From: an uncultured Bacilli bacterium
GTDB lineage: Bacteria > Bacillota_I > Bacilli_A > RF39 > UBA660
Length of the DNA: 29,084 nt
Reading direction: 5' to 3'
NCBI GenBank assembly: GCA_944331945.1
Contig: CALVJC010000025.1
Location: 1 to 29,084, forward strand
Below, piece by piece: positions 1 through 7,770 of the stretch. Both the position numbers and the translations under genes were made by a program. The first letter of the stretch is position 1, and each line of letters begins with the position of its first letter. Below the pieces are notes generated by a model. The model had not been told where the DNA came from. It saw nothing but the letters and a program-made list of their open reading frames with translations, and searched no databases.

Positions 1-117
1 AAGTTTAAAGATACTTATAAGATAATTTATAAATGTGAAAAATGTAAAGAAATACATAAAAATATTATGGCTAATGATGATGATATGGATATGATAATTG
101 AAATAAGTAAGATGTAA
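1..117 (+). CDS. C-terminal fragment of an RNHCP-domain protein
   Basis: The open frame runs from the first base of the window for 38 codons to TAA at 115-117; the start lies outside. The tail contains a C-x2-C pair (YKCEKCK) followed by an acidic run (NDDDMDMIIEIS). This arrangement matches the C-terminal end of RNHCP-domain proteins as I remember them, which are small zinc-ribbon-like proteins of unknown function with paired cysteines and a conserved D-rich segment near the end. The first Cys pair and the RNHCP signature would lie upstream, so the family call rests on the tail only. The left end of the insertion sequence begins 24 bases after the stop, so the gene itself looks uninterrupted, although its terminator may have been separated from it. 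Confidence 0.55.
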   Translation, partial: KFKDTYKIIYKCEKCKEIHKNIMANDDDMDMIIEISKM

Positions 118-227
118 TTTTTAAAAAGTTAGTGTAGAATAAGTGTGGAGATTTTCCACCTAAAATAAGCTGTATAACTTAAATTAATTGTAAGTTAGAA
201 GGAGTAGATAGTCAATATCTATTCTTT

Positions 228-1625
228 TTATATTACATAAATTTCCTGTCTAATTGATACTAGTTCTTTTAATCTGTTATTTTCTTTTGCAGTATTAAGT
301 ATAGGTAAATTAGTATTTATTTTATATTCTTGAGAATGATTGGATGTTAACTTTTGATCATATTTAATATTACAAAGTTTTCTTATCTTAATATTAATTT
401 CTTCATAATTGTTATTTCAATATTTCAAATTATAATAATCTTCAATAGTTAATTCATGTTTATTGGCATGATATACAAGTAATTTTAATTTATTTTCTAA
501 TCCTTGTTCAGAAAAGCCATAAGGAGAAGAAGTAATATATCTAGCGAAACCTTGATTAACATGACCTTCCATAGAACAATGAACTTTATAATCATCATCA
601 TCTTGATTTTTAATTCCCTCTAAATTATTAATAATATAATTCATATGCTCTTTCATATATTTTTCTTGTTCAGGATATTTCTTTATTTGTAAATTAACAA
701 GTTCTTTAAAATCATCTATTAAATCATTTCTAATATAATTATCTGCTAAATCTCTTAATTCTTTATCATTTTTAAAAATGTATTTTAAATGTTTTTTTAC
801 ATAATGAAATTTGTCAAGAACAAATTTAGCATTAGGGAAACAGTTAGTGTAACTTTTAATACCAGGAGCCCCATCACCTGATACAAATATAATCTTAAAT
901 TTATCTATGTCATATTTCTTATTTACATAATCAAATATTACTTCCCATAGTTCTTCATAAGATAGTTTAGAAGAGGCAAAATAACGAACATTTTTAAGCT
1001 TTTTTCTTCTTACAAAATCCTCTTCATAACCTTCATGAACAATTGCACAAGGGCATACTTTATTTCCACCTTTTTGAAGATTAGCATGGATTTCATCCAT
1101 TTCTATGTATAAAATATCAGGTTGATTATCTGTTCTAGTAATATCTTCGTCAATAGAGCCATCTAAAACTTTTATTTTTTTAGAAACAGTACTTCGAGAA
1201 ACTACTGTGTTTCTTAGTGCATGACGAGCAGATTGACTCATATTTTCTTCCATAGCATATTTTACTAACTGATATTCAGCCTCATTAGTTAGCCTTTGAT
1301 AAGGTTTTAAATGAAGGATATCTCTTAATGGAACATAATATTCATTAGTCTCCTTATTATAATAAGAAGTAGAGTTAACTTTTATAACACCAATAGAAGT
1401 AATTAGAGTTTTTACTCTAGTTTGTTTGATATTATATTCCTTTTTTCTTTCTTTACTATTTTTGAATTGTTTATCAAAGTAATTAAGAAAGTTTTCATAT
1501 AATTTAAGTGTAAATAAATCTCCAACATCTCTAATTTTACTTTCCAAGTTAAGGGGAGTTAAATTATTTTTAAAACTTTCATTAAAACTATTAGTAATTT
1601 CATTAATAAGTGATATAATATTCAT
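228..1625 (-). pseudogene. ISLre2 (UPF0236) transposase interrupted by TGA
   Basis: The uninterrupted reading runs from ATG at 1625 to a TGA at 417-419 (402 residues). The same frame then continues for 62 sense codons to TAA at 228-230, giving 465 codons, close to the usual ISLre2 transposase length. Recognisable blocks are an N-terminal helical part, VSRSTVSKKIK (HTH-like, about residues 140-150), DILYIEMDEIHANLQ with the first acidic residues, FVSGDGAPGIKSY and FVLDKFHYVKKHLKYI, and a C-terminal VNQGFARYITSSPYGFSEQGL. The catalytic acidic residues are plausibly the DE of EMDEIH, the D of GDGAPG and a later E. The TGA falls downstream of all these motifs, so a 402-residue product might keep part of its activity. 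Translation would start just after a strong inverted repeat. Either a nonsense mutation or a recoded stop explains the break; mutation is more likely. Confidence 0.75.
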
Positions 1626-1695
1626 ACGGTTAAAACCTCGCTTTCTATTGTTTATCGTTAATTCAATTATAAAGCTTTTTTAGGTTTTTAACCGT
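1626..1695 (-). repeat. Inverted repeat over the transposase ribosome-binding site
   Basis: ACGGTTAAAACCT at 1626-1638 pairs with AGGTTTTTAACCGT at 1682-1695 (13 pairs, one bulged base). On the minus-strand RNA the second arm carries the putative GAGG ribosome-binding site and ends directly against the ATG at 1625. A TATAAT box on the minus strand at 1671-1666, inside the loop, would start transcripts near 1659, after the first arm. Only RNA read through from outside the element would therefore contain both arms and bury the start. The -35 partner of this TATAAT is poor. Confidence 0.6.
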
Positions 1696-1766
1696 TTTTT
1701 TATTTTATAAAGGTTTCTTTCATAAATCTCCACACTTTGGAAACACTATCAAATGGAGGACTTTTT

Positions 1767-1795
1767 TTGACAAGAAAAGAAAAATATGGTATGCT
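1767..1795 (+). promoter_or_regulatory. SigA-type promoter for the gene at 1822
   Basis: TTGACA at 1767-1772, a 17-base spacer and TATGCT at 1790-1795. It lies just outside the right end of the insertion sequence. A longer reading frame for the next gene would begin at 1786, inside this promoter, which supports starting the gene at 1822. Confidence 0.75.
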
Positions 1796-1821
1796 ATTCT
1801 TCCTATGGAAGGTGGGATAAC

Positions 1822-2622
1822 ATGATAGTATTACCGTTAGCATCCGAAAAGGGAATTATCACATTTGAAGTTCAGTTCCGTGATGCGGATAAGAGAGCAG
1901 AAATTTTACAAGCGGATAAAATCCAGTTGCCAGCGAGTGATATTTCCATTGGAAGAGTTCATTTAGGACAAGTTTCTCAGTTAGATTTATATAAAAATAG
2001 GCCAGAAGAGTTAACCAAGTTGATTCGTAAAAACGCGGCATATGATCAGAGAGTAAAAGTAATTTATTTAACGACTGCTAATTATGAAAATACGGAATTT
2101 TATGATGTTTATAAATTACCCTTACCTCCAGAAAAGCCTAATTTTCTGGTTGATTTTTTGTATGGCTTTTTGTTAAATGATTTGAGATTACGGGTTCCTG
2201 ATAAAGAGAAAGGAAAGGAATTATCCTTTGCTAAAATGGGTATGCCTGCTGTTGTGAATGAGGAAATTGTGAACGACATTGCAAAATTGAAGGAAGAGAG
2301 TGTTTCAAAGCAAGATTTTCTTTATCGATTAAAAGAAAATGGGTATGAGGAACAATTGGAAGTGATTGATTTTTTAAACACGTTATCTTTTAGCCCTGTT
2401 GACAACGGATTTTTTTCTAATCACCTTATGCAAAGTTTAAGAGAAGGCCTTCAAGCGATTCATGATACAAGACGGCTTAAGTCTATGCAAAAGTTTGAAA
2501 ATCTCGCTTCGAATAATTCGGATTATTATATGAATTTAAATACGATGAATCATATCTTTTACGAAAAGCCGCTTTGGTTTGAAGAACAGAAGATTTATCA
2601 GAAACGGACGGATCATAAATAA
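1822..2622 (+). CDS. Unrecognised conserved-type protein, 266 residues
   Basis: I do not recognise this family. The ATG at 1822 was chosen because GGAAGGTGGG sits 6 bases before it; the longer frame from 1786 overlaps the promoter. The product is soluble-looking, with no signal peptide or membrane helix. The first 110 residues have a beta-rich character (IITFEVQFRDADKR, VKVIYLTTANYENTEFYDVYKLPLP). A second part from about residue 140 is helical and charged (EIVNDIAKLKEESVSKQDFLYRLKENGYEEQLEVIDFLNT is spread over that stretch). The stop TAA overlaps the ATG of the next gene by one base (TAATG), so it is almost certainly translationally coupled to the TcdA-like E1 enzyme. A role with that enzyme is an inference from coupling only. 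Confidence 0.75.
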   Translation: MIVLPLASEKGIITFEVQFRDADKRAEILQADKIQLPASDISIGRVHLGQVSQLDLYKNRPEELTKLIRKNAAYDQRVKVIYLTTANYENTEFYDVYKLPLPPEKPNFLVDFLYGFLLNDLRLRVPDKEKGKELSFAKMGMPAVVNEEIVNDIAKLKEESVSKQDFLYRLKENGYEEQLEVIDFLNTLSFSPVDNGFFSNHLMQSLREGLQAIHDTRRLKSMQKFENLASNNSDYYMNLNTMNHIFYEKPLWFEEQKIYQKRTDHK

Positions 2623-3311
2623 TGGCACGGGGAGAACGTTTGGAAGCGTTGATTGGAAAAGACGCTTTTTCTCTTTTACAAACAAAGAAAGTGGCAGTGA
2701 TAGGATGTGGTGGAGTAGGAGGCTATGTGATAGAAGCTCTTGCTCGTTCCTTTTTAGGAGAACTTACGCTTATTGATTTTGATGTTGTAGAAGAAAGTAA
2801 TTGTAATCGACAACTGATTGCTCTTACTTCAAATTTAGGGAGAGCTAAAGTAGAGTGTTTTAAAGAGCGAGTATTGGAAATTTCCCCTTCTTGTAAGGTG
2901 ATAGGAAAGCAAGTAAAATTAACGGAAGAAAATATTGAGTCTTATCTTTCGGAGTCTTTGGATTATATTGTTGATGCTTGTGATGATGTTAAAGTGAAGA
3001 AAGCTCTTTTAAAAATGTGTATGGAAAAGAATATTCCTTTTCTTTCTTGTATGGGAACAGGAAACCGTCTTGATCCTTCTTGTTTGATGATTACTACTTT
3101 AGATAAAACCAAGAATGATCCTCTTGCCCGGATTATGAGAAAATATGCTCGAGAAATCGGGTGTGAGAAAAAAGTCTACGTTTGTACTTCGACGGAGTTG
3201 CCAAATAAAACGGAAAATCATGTTGTTGCTTCTTGTGCTTTTGTGCCAAGTAGTGCAGGTTTATTCATCGCTTCCTTTGTGGTTCGCGAGCTCATAAAAA
3301 AATCCGAGTAA
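2622..3311 (+). CDS. tcdA: tRNA threonylcarbamoyladenosine dehydratase (TcdA/ThiF family)
   Basis: E1-like ATP-dependent enzyme of 229 residues. TcdA enzymes cyclise N6-threonylcarbamoyladenosine at position 37 of ANN-decoding tRNAs. The nucleotide-binding glycine motif GCGGVGG is at residues 28-34, the acidic strand LIDFDVVEESN follows, and the NRQ signature (residues 62-64) contacts ATP in this family. The block GTGNRLDPSCLMITTLDKTK with DPLARIMR is characteristic of TcdA rather than MoeB or ThiF, and there is no C-x2-C zinc pair of the MoeB type. The length is normal for the shorter Firmicutes forms. It is coupled to the upstream unknown gene by a one-base overlap, and its stop codon lies in the loop of a terminator hairpin. 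Confidence 0.85.
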   Translation: MARGERLEALIGKDAFSLLQTKKVAVIGCGGVGGYVIEALARSFLGELTLIDFDVVEESNCNRQLIALTSNLGRAKVECFKERVLEISPSCKVIGKQVKLTEENIESYLSESLDYIVDACDDVKVKKALLKMCMEKNIPFLSCMGTGNRLDPSCLMITTLDKTKNDPLARIMRKYAREIGCEKKVYVCTSTELPNKTENHVVASCAFVPSSAGLFIASFVVRELIKKSE

Positions 3312-3328
3312 TTTCGGATTTTTTGTTT
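3297..3328. terminator. Bidirectional terminator between tcdA and lexA
   Basis: AAAATCCGA and TCGGATTTT arms surround the loop at 3308-3313, with A and T runs on both sides. It serves tcdA (stop inside the loop) and lexA, whose stop is at 3330. Confidence 0.8.
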
Positions 3329-3329
3329 T

Positions 3330-3947
3330 TTAAAGTTTTCGGTAAAGACCAACTACTTTTCCTAAGATTGTAACCTCTTTTAAAATAATTGGTTCCATGG
3401 TATCGTTTTCTGGTTGTAAGCGGAAATAGCCATCTTCTTTATAAAACGTTTTTACGGTTGCTTCGTTATCACTATTCATGGCAACTACAGTATCACCATT
3501 TTTGGCAGTGCTTTGTCTTTCGACGATTAAAATATCTCCATCATAGATACCAACATTAATCATTGATTCTCCACTTACGGTTAAAGTGAAGACCTCTTTT
3601 TTGTTACTAACTAATTCGATTGGTAGAGCGAAAGTTTCATCTGGACGTTCGATAGCTTCAATCGGTGTTCCAGCAGTAACTTTTCCTAGTAACGGTACTT
3701 TGACGATGTCTTCTTTGGTTTCAATATATTCATTTGGAACCAGTAATTCAATGGTACGATTTGTTCCGTCTTCCTTTTTTAAGTATCCTTTTTTAACAAG
3801 CTGTTTAATATGAAAATGAATGGTAGCTGGAGAATGAAGATTCGCGACTTCTCCTATTTCTCTTACGGTTGGTGGGTAACCATTTTTGGCTACTAATTTT
3901 TTTATGATCTGTAAAATATCCTCTTGGCGATCGGTTAATTTATCCAT
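3330..3947 (-). CDS. lexA: SOS repressor LexA
   Basis: Transcriptional repressor that is cleaved with RecA help after DNA damage. The N-terminal winged helix (about residues 1-65) carries YPPTVREIGEVANLHSPATI. The self-cleavage site is Ala92-Gly93 in KVTAGTP, and the catalytic dyad is Ser128 (SGESM) and Lys166 (ATVKTF). The length, 205 residues, is normal. I place the start at the second ATG (3947): GGAAGG sits 7-8 bases before it but almost touches the first ATG at 3953. The gene is divergent from a small SOS-box-controlled membrane protein, the same arrangement as lexA with the division inhibitor gene yneA in Bacillus. Confidence 0.95.
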   Translation of the reverse strand: MDKLTDRQEDILQIIKKLVAKNGYPPTVREIGEVANLHSPATIHFHIKQLVKKGYLKKEDGTNRTIELLVPNEYIETKEDIVKVPLLGKVTAGTPIEAIERPDETFALPIELVSNKKEVFTLTVSGESMINVGIYDGDILIVERQSTAKNGDTVVAMNSDNEATVKTFYKEDGYFRLQPENDTMEPIILKEVTILGKVVGLYRKL

Positions 3948-3968
3948 ATACATCCCTTCCTTTTCTTA

Positions 3969-3997
3969 ATCTTAGCATGGTGCTTGACAAATGTCAA
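3969..3997 (-). promoter_or_regulatory. lexA promoter
   Basis: On the minus strand, TTGACA at 3997-3992, a 17-base spacer and TAAGAT at 3974-3969. The -35 box is one half of the palindrome TTGACA-AA-TGTCAA (3984-3997), whose centre ACAAATGT is shared with the SOS box 40 bases away. This could be a weaker LexA site for autoregulation. Confidence 0.65.
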
Positions 3998-4004
3998 ACA
4001 TAAA

Positions 4005-4020
4005 TTCGATAAAAATCGAA
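4005..4020. promoter_or_regulatory. Palindrome in the lexA divergent region
   Basis: TTCGATaaaaATCGAA is a perfect 6+6 inverted repeat between the two divergent promoters. It is a possible operator, but it does not match the Bacillus SOS box, so the binding protein is unknown. Confidence 0.35.
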
Positions 4021-4027
4021 AACTGCA

Positions 4028-4056
4028 TTGACAAAACATTTGTTCGATAATATAAT
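4028..4056 (+). promoter_or_regulatory. Perfect consensus promoter of the SOS miniprotein gene
   Basis: TTGACA at 4028-4033, exactly 17 bases, then TATAAT at 4051-4056. Both hexamers match the SigA consensus fully. The spacer is occupied by a LexA box, so the promoter is expected to be strong but tightly repressed until damage. Confidence 0.85.
4033..4046 (-). promoter_or_regulatory. LexA operator (SOS box)
   Basis: Read on the minus strand, CGAACAAATGTTTT matches the Bacillus SOS-box consensus CGAACRNRYGTTYG at 13 of 14 positions. It lies wholly between the -35 and -10 boxes of the rightward promoter. Confidence 0.8.
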
Positions 4057-4082
4057 AAAAGTACAAAAGGAGGAGATGAATA

Positions 4083-4244
4083 ATGATGAATATGAAATCA
4101 ATTTTGAAGACAGCAGGAGGGGTCGTTGCTATTTATATTATTGCCGTATTATTAAGCTTTGTGGTATGTGATCGCATGAGTGAATTAGAAAGTGGAGAAG
4201 ATGTTAAGTTGCAGAATGGAAGTATTGTCCTTGATATAAAATAG
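4083..4244 (+). CDS. SOS-controlled 53-residue single-pass membrane protein
   Basis: AAAGGAGGAG stands 5-6 bases before ATG at 4083 (a second ATG follows at once) and the frame ends in TAG at 4244. The product has a short basic N-terminus (MMNMKSILK), one membrane helix at about residues 12-28 (VVAIYIIAVLLSFVV), then Cys29 and an acidic, presumably external tail of about 25 residues (SELESGEDVK...). It has a near-perfect promoter containing a LexA box and is divergent from lexA. Position, control and topology match YneA-type division suppressors of Bacillus, which also have one N-terminal membrane helix, but the LysM domain is missing. A SOS checkpoint inhibitor of division is therefore an inference. 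polA follows 53 bases later in the same direction, so polA may gain some damage-induced expression. Confidence 0.75.
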   Translation: MMNMKSILKTAGGVVAIYIIAVLLSFVVCDRMSELESGEDVKLQNGSIVLDIK

Positions 4245-4266
4245 ATAGGCTTTCTTTCTGTTTTCA

Positions 4267-4275
4267 TGCTATAAT
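4267..4275 (+). promoter_or_regulatory. Extended -10 promoter for polA
   Basis: TGCTATAAT is a full extended -10 element (TGnTATAAT) 22 bases before the polA start. No good -35 box is seen 17 bases upstream. polA may therefore have its own constitutive promoter besides read-through from the SOS promoter. Confidence 0.55.
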
Positions 4276-4297
4276 AAATTCAGAAAGAGTGGTTTAG

Positions 4298-6922
4298 ATG
4301 AAGAAAATTATTTTAGTTGATGGAAACAATTTATTATTTCGAAGTTATTATGCGACTAGTTATAGTGGTGTAATTATGCGAAACTCCAGTGGATTTCCTA
4401 CCAATGCCTTATATGGTTTTATTAATATGATGAATAAAATTATCGAAGAAGAAAAACCAAGTTATATTATGGTGGCTTTCGATAAAGGAAAGACTTTTCG
4501 GCATGAGAAATATGAGGAATATAAAGCCGGGCGTAAGGAAATGCCAGAAGATTTAAAGGTTCAGTTTCCGGAAGCCAAAGAGGTTCTTGATACATTAGGA
4601 ATTAAACATTTCGAAACCGATCTTTATGAAGCGGATGATATTATTGGTAAGTTAGCGCGAGAAGTTGATGAAGAAGATGAATTTATTGCTACTATCATCT
4701 CAAGTGATAAGGATCTTCTGCAATTAATCAGCGATGAAGTTGATGTAAAGTTACTAAAGACAAAAGGTTTTATTCGCTTTGATGAAAAAGTTTTTCAAGA
4801 AACATATGGTGTGAAACCAATTCGAATGATCGATTTAAAAGCTTTGATGGGTGATGTTTCTGATCACATTCCTGGGGTGAAAGGGATTGGGGAAAAGACT
4901 GCAATTTCACTTCTATCAAAATATGAAAATTTAGATAATCTATATGAACATATTGATGAAATTAGTGGTAAAACTAAAGAAAAATTATTGATGGGGAAAG
5001 ACGATGCTTATATGAGTTATGATTTGGCAACTATTTATCGCGAAGTACCCCTTCCTTTTACTCTAGAAGATTGCAAATATAGTGGAATTTCTTCCGAAGC
5101 TTATCGTAAAAAACTAGAAGAATTTGAATTTAAATCATTATTAAAGAAAATGAAAGAAAAAGAAGAAGGTACTTTGGAAACTGAAATAAAACCAATTGAG
5201 AAAAAAGAGTATCCAAATCTTTCCTATTCTGAGTTTGATCAAACAAAACCTTATTCTTTCTATCTTGAAATGGATGGCTATAATTATAGTCGGTGTCCTA
5301 TTTTGAAAGTTTCTTTTACGAATGAAAGCGGGTGTATGACGCTTTCGCAAGAGGAATTATTAGACCATCGTGAAATCTTTGAAAATTCAACGGATAAATA
5401 TACTTATGATGTAAAAAAGAGTATTATCATGTTAAAACGTTTGGGAATTTCCCTAGCAGGTTGTACCTATGATGCTATGATAGCAGGATATCTTTTGGAT
5501 TATAAGTTAAGTGATGATATTACTTTATTAATGAATCAACTTGATTATGATGTTTTAAGTTATGAAGATACTTATGGAACGGAAAAAAGAAGAAAAAAAG
5601 TGGAAGCAGAAGTAACGGAAGAACAAATTAGAAAAAAAAGCGCGTTTATTTATGAAACAAGAGAAAAGCTTTTACAAGAAATTGCGGAATTTGAAGAAAC
5701 AGAACTTTTTGAAAAAGTTGAAATGCCTCTTGCTTTTGTTCTTGCTGATATGGAATTAACTGGAATTCGGGTGGATCGAAATTATCTTGAAAATTTAAAA
5801 ACGGAATTAGAAGAAAAATTGAAGGAAATGGAACAATCGATCTATCAAGATGCAGGGGTAACCTTTAATATTATGTCACCAAAGCAATTGGGCGATGTTC
5901 TTTTTACCCAGTTAAATCTTCCATATCCGAAAAAGAGAAAAAAGGGAGATGAAAGCTTTTCTACGAGTAAAGAAATTTTAGATAAAATTAGTGTTTTTCA
6001 TCCGATTGTCAATAAAATATTAGAGTATCGAAATTTAGCAAAGCTTTACGCTAATTATGCGGTAGGACTTTTAGAAGAAATTCGGGAAGATGGAAAAATT
6101 CATACGATTTTCAATCAATGCTTAACAAGAACGGGAAGGCTTTCAAGTAGTAAGCCTAATCTACAAAATATTCCGATTCGTAGTGATTATTCTAGATTAG
6201 TAAGAAAAGCATTTATACCAGAAGAAGGGGCTATTTTGATGAGTTCAGACTATAGTCAAGTAGAACTTCGTGTTTTTGCTCATATGTCACAAGCGAAAAA
6301 CTTACAAGAGGCTTTTATTGAAGATAAAGATATTCATGCAAAAACGGCTTCGGATATTTTTCATGTACCTTTAGAAAAAGTTGATAAAAGTATGCGTAGA
6401 ACGGCGAAAGCGGTTAATTTTGGGATTCTTTATGGTATTAGTAGTTTTGGACTTTCAGAGGATTTAAATATCGATGTTGGTAGTGCCAAAGAGTTTCTTG
6501 ATAATTATATAAAAACTTATCCTGGTATTAAAGAATATATGGAAGAAGAGAAACGAGAAGCTTATCAGAGAGGATATGTTACAACTATTATGAATCGTCG
6601 GAGAACCATTGATGAGTTAAAGAGTAAAAATTATATGGTTCGAAGTAGTGGGGAAAGAATGGCTTTAAATACCCCGATTCAGGGAAGTGCTGCGGATATT
6701 TTGAAGAAAGCTATGGTAGAGCTTTATGAAGCAATGCAAGAGAAACAATTAAAAAGTAAAATATTAATTCAAGTACACGATGAACTGGTTTTAAATGTTT
6801 ATGAAGAGGAATTAGAGGAAGTAAAAGCTTTAGTAAAAGAAAAAATGGAGAATGTCGTAAAATTATCCGTTCCTTTAAAGGTAGATATTGAGACGGGTTC
6901 TAACTGGTACGAAGCGAAGTAG
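4298..6922 (+). CDS. polA: DNA polymerase I
   Basis: 874 residues, the normal length. Fills gaps and removes primers in replication and excision repair. Residues 1 to about 290 form the 5'-nuclease domain (ILVDGNNLLFRSYY, MVAFDKGKTFRHEKY, EADDIIGKLA, IISSDKDLLQL, GVKGIGEKTA). The middle, about 300-460, corresponds to the 3'-5' exonuclease fold but lacks the metal-binding DxE start (it reads FYLEMDG), so proofreading is probably absent, as in Bacillus enzymes. The polymerase domain follows: motif A SSDYSQVELR with Asp651, motif B RRTAKAVNFGILYG with Arg700, Lys704 and Tyr712, and motif C QVHDELVL with His827-Asp828. The ribosome-binding site is weak (AAGAGTGG). mutM begins 11 bases after the TAG, so the two form an operon. 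Confidence 0.97.
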   Translation: MKKIILVDGNNLLFRSYYATSYSGVIMRNSSGFPTNALYGFINMMNKIIEEEKPSYIMVAFDKGKTFRHEKYEEYKAGRKEMPEDLKVQFPEAKEVLDTLGIKHFETDLYEADDIIGKLAREVDEEDEFIATIISSDKDLLQLISDEVDVKLLKTKGFIRFDEKVFQETYGVKPIRMIDLKALMGDVSDHIPGVKGIGEKTAISLLSKYENLDNLYEHIDEISGKTKEKLLMGKDDAYMSYDLATIYREVPLPFTLEDCKYSGISSEAYRKKLEEFEFKSLLKKMKEKEEGTLETEIKPIEKKEYPNLSYSEFDQTKPYSFYLEMDGYNYSRCPILKVSFTNESGCMTLSQEELLDHREIFENSTDKYTYDVKKSIIMLKRLGISLAGCTYDAMIAGYLLDYKLSDDITLLMNQLDYDVLSYEDTYGTEKRRKKVEAEVTEEQIRKKSAFIYETREKLLQEIAEFEETELFEKVEMPLAFVLADMELTGIRVDRNYLENLKTELEEKLKEMEQSIYQDAGVTFNIMSPKQLGDVLFTQLNLPYPKKRKKGDESFSTSKEILDKISVFHPIVNKILEYRNLAKLYANYAVGLLEEIREDGKIHTIFNQCLTRTGRLSSSKPNLQNIPIRSDYSRLVRKAFIPEEGAILMSSDYSQVELRVFAHMSQAKNLQEAFIEDKDIHAKTASDIFHVPLEKVDKSMRRTAKAVNFGILYGISSFGLSEDLNIDVGSAKEFLDNYIKTYPGIKEYMEEEKREAYQRGYVTTIMNRRRTIDELKSKNYMVRSSGERMALNTPIQGSAADILKKAMVELYEAMQEKQLKSKILIQVHDELVLNVYEEELEEVKALVKEKMENVVKLSVPLKVDIETGSNWYEAK

Positions 6923-6933
6923 GGGGAGTTGAA

Positions 6934-7770
6934 ATGCCAGAAAAACCAGAAGTTATTACGGTTTGTAAGACCTTAGAAAAACAAATTTTAGGGAAAAAAA
7001 TTGTGGATTGTCATGTTTATTGGGATAATATTATTGTTGGAAAAACCAATGAGTTTGAAGAAAAAATAAAGGGACAGACGATCGAAGCGATGACAACAAG
7101 AGGAAAGTGGTTGGTTTTCTTTTTAAGTCAAGATGCGCTTTTAATTCATTTGAGAATGGAAGGAAGATTTTATTTTCGAAAGATGGGAGAAGAGCGATCA
7201 AAACATGAGCATGTGGTGTTTGTTTTTGAAAATCAAGAAGAAATGCGCTTCCATGATGTTCGAAAGTTTGGAAAAATGATGTTAGTTCCAAAACAAGATG
7301 TTTTTTCTTTGCGACCTTTAAATGAATTGGGTTATGAATTTGATGATCCTATGTTAACAGAAGAATATCTTTTAGATAAATGGCAAAAGAAACGGTTACC
7401 GATTAAAAGTGTTTTGCTCGATCAAAGTATTATTGCTGGTATTGGTAATATTTATGATGATGAAATTCTCTTTTTAAGTCATATTAGCCCGTTTCAAAGG
7501 GCAAATACTTTAACAAGGGAAGAGGCAACTCTTATTATAAAAAATACAAGAATAGTGCTTGAAAAGGCCATTCAGATGGGTGGTACTACGATTAAGAGCT
7601 TTGAGTCAAGTGAAGGGGTTCATGGGTTGTTCCAAAATGAGCTAGCTATTCATGGGAGGAAGAATGGTATTTGTCCTGTTTGTGGGAATAGGATAGAAGT
7701 TACAAAAATTGGGGGTCGAGGAACTTATTATTGTCCTTTTTGTCAGATTGAGAAGAAAGAAGCTGCGTAA
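6934..7770 (+). CDS. mutM: Formamidopyrimidine-DNA glycosylase
   Basis: Bifunctional glycosylase and AP lyase that removes 8-oxoguanine and formamidopyrimidines. After removal of Met the N-terminus is PEKPEV, with the catalytic Pro and Glu of the family; the usual PELPEVET is slightly altered to PEKPEVIT. A conserved Lys lies in TTRGKWLVF. The H2TH region is IKSVLLDQSIIAGIGNIYDD. The C-terminal zinc finger has Cys247, Cys250, Cys267 and Cys270 with the damage-contacting Arg262 in GGRGTYYC. Length 278 is typical. AGGGGGAG precedes the ATG. It shares a transcript with polA, as in many Firmicutes, and a hairpin terminator overlaps its stop codon. Confidence 0.93.
   Translation: MPEKPEVITVCKTLEKQILGKKIVDCHVYWDNIIVGKTNEFEEKIKGQTIEAMTTRGKWLVFFLSQDALLIHLRMEGRFYFRKMGEERSKHEHVVFVFENQEEMRFHDVRKFGKMMLVPKQDVFSLRPLNELGYEFDDPMLTEEYLLDKWQKKRLPIKSVLLDQSIIAGIGNIYDDEILFLSHISPFQRANTLTREEATLIIKNTRIVLEKAIQMGGTTIKSFESSEGVHGLFQNELAIHGRKNGICPVCGNRIEVTKIGGRGTYYCPFCQIEKKEAA

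Larger units (their letters stand above)
141..1737 (-). mobile_element. ISLre2-family insertion sequence
   Basis: A 14-base perfect terminal inverted repeat, AAGTGTGGAGATTT, lies at 141-154 and in inverse orientation at 1724-1737. It encloses one transposase gene on the minus strand. The 1.6 kb size and single UPF0236-type transposase fit ISLre2 elements. No target-site duplication is visible: the bases before 141 and after 1737 do not match, so either the exact ends are a few bases off or the insertion is old. The left end also has a small hairpin, GTGGA/TCCAC, at 144-158. The element separates the RNHCP gene from the gene at 1822. Confidence 0.8.

Noticed and set aside
132..145. Target-site duplication next to the insertion sequence
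   Set aside because: Bases flanking 141 and 1737 do not match over 8-10 positions in any nearby register.
417..419. TGA read as tryptophan (genetic code 4)
   Set aside because: Intact genes use TGG for Trp and none has an internal TGA; xseB ends in TGA at the start of its downstream partner.
2579..2776. Reading frame across the junction of the unknown gene and tcdA
   Set aside because: It is a shadow in another frame of two supported genes and has no family features.
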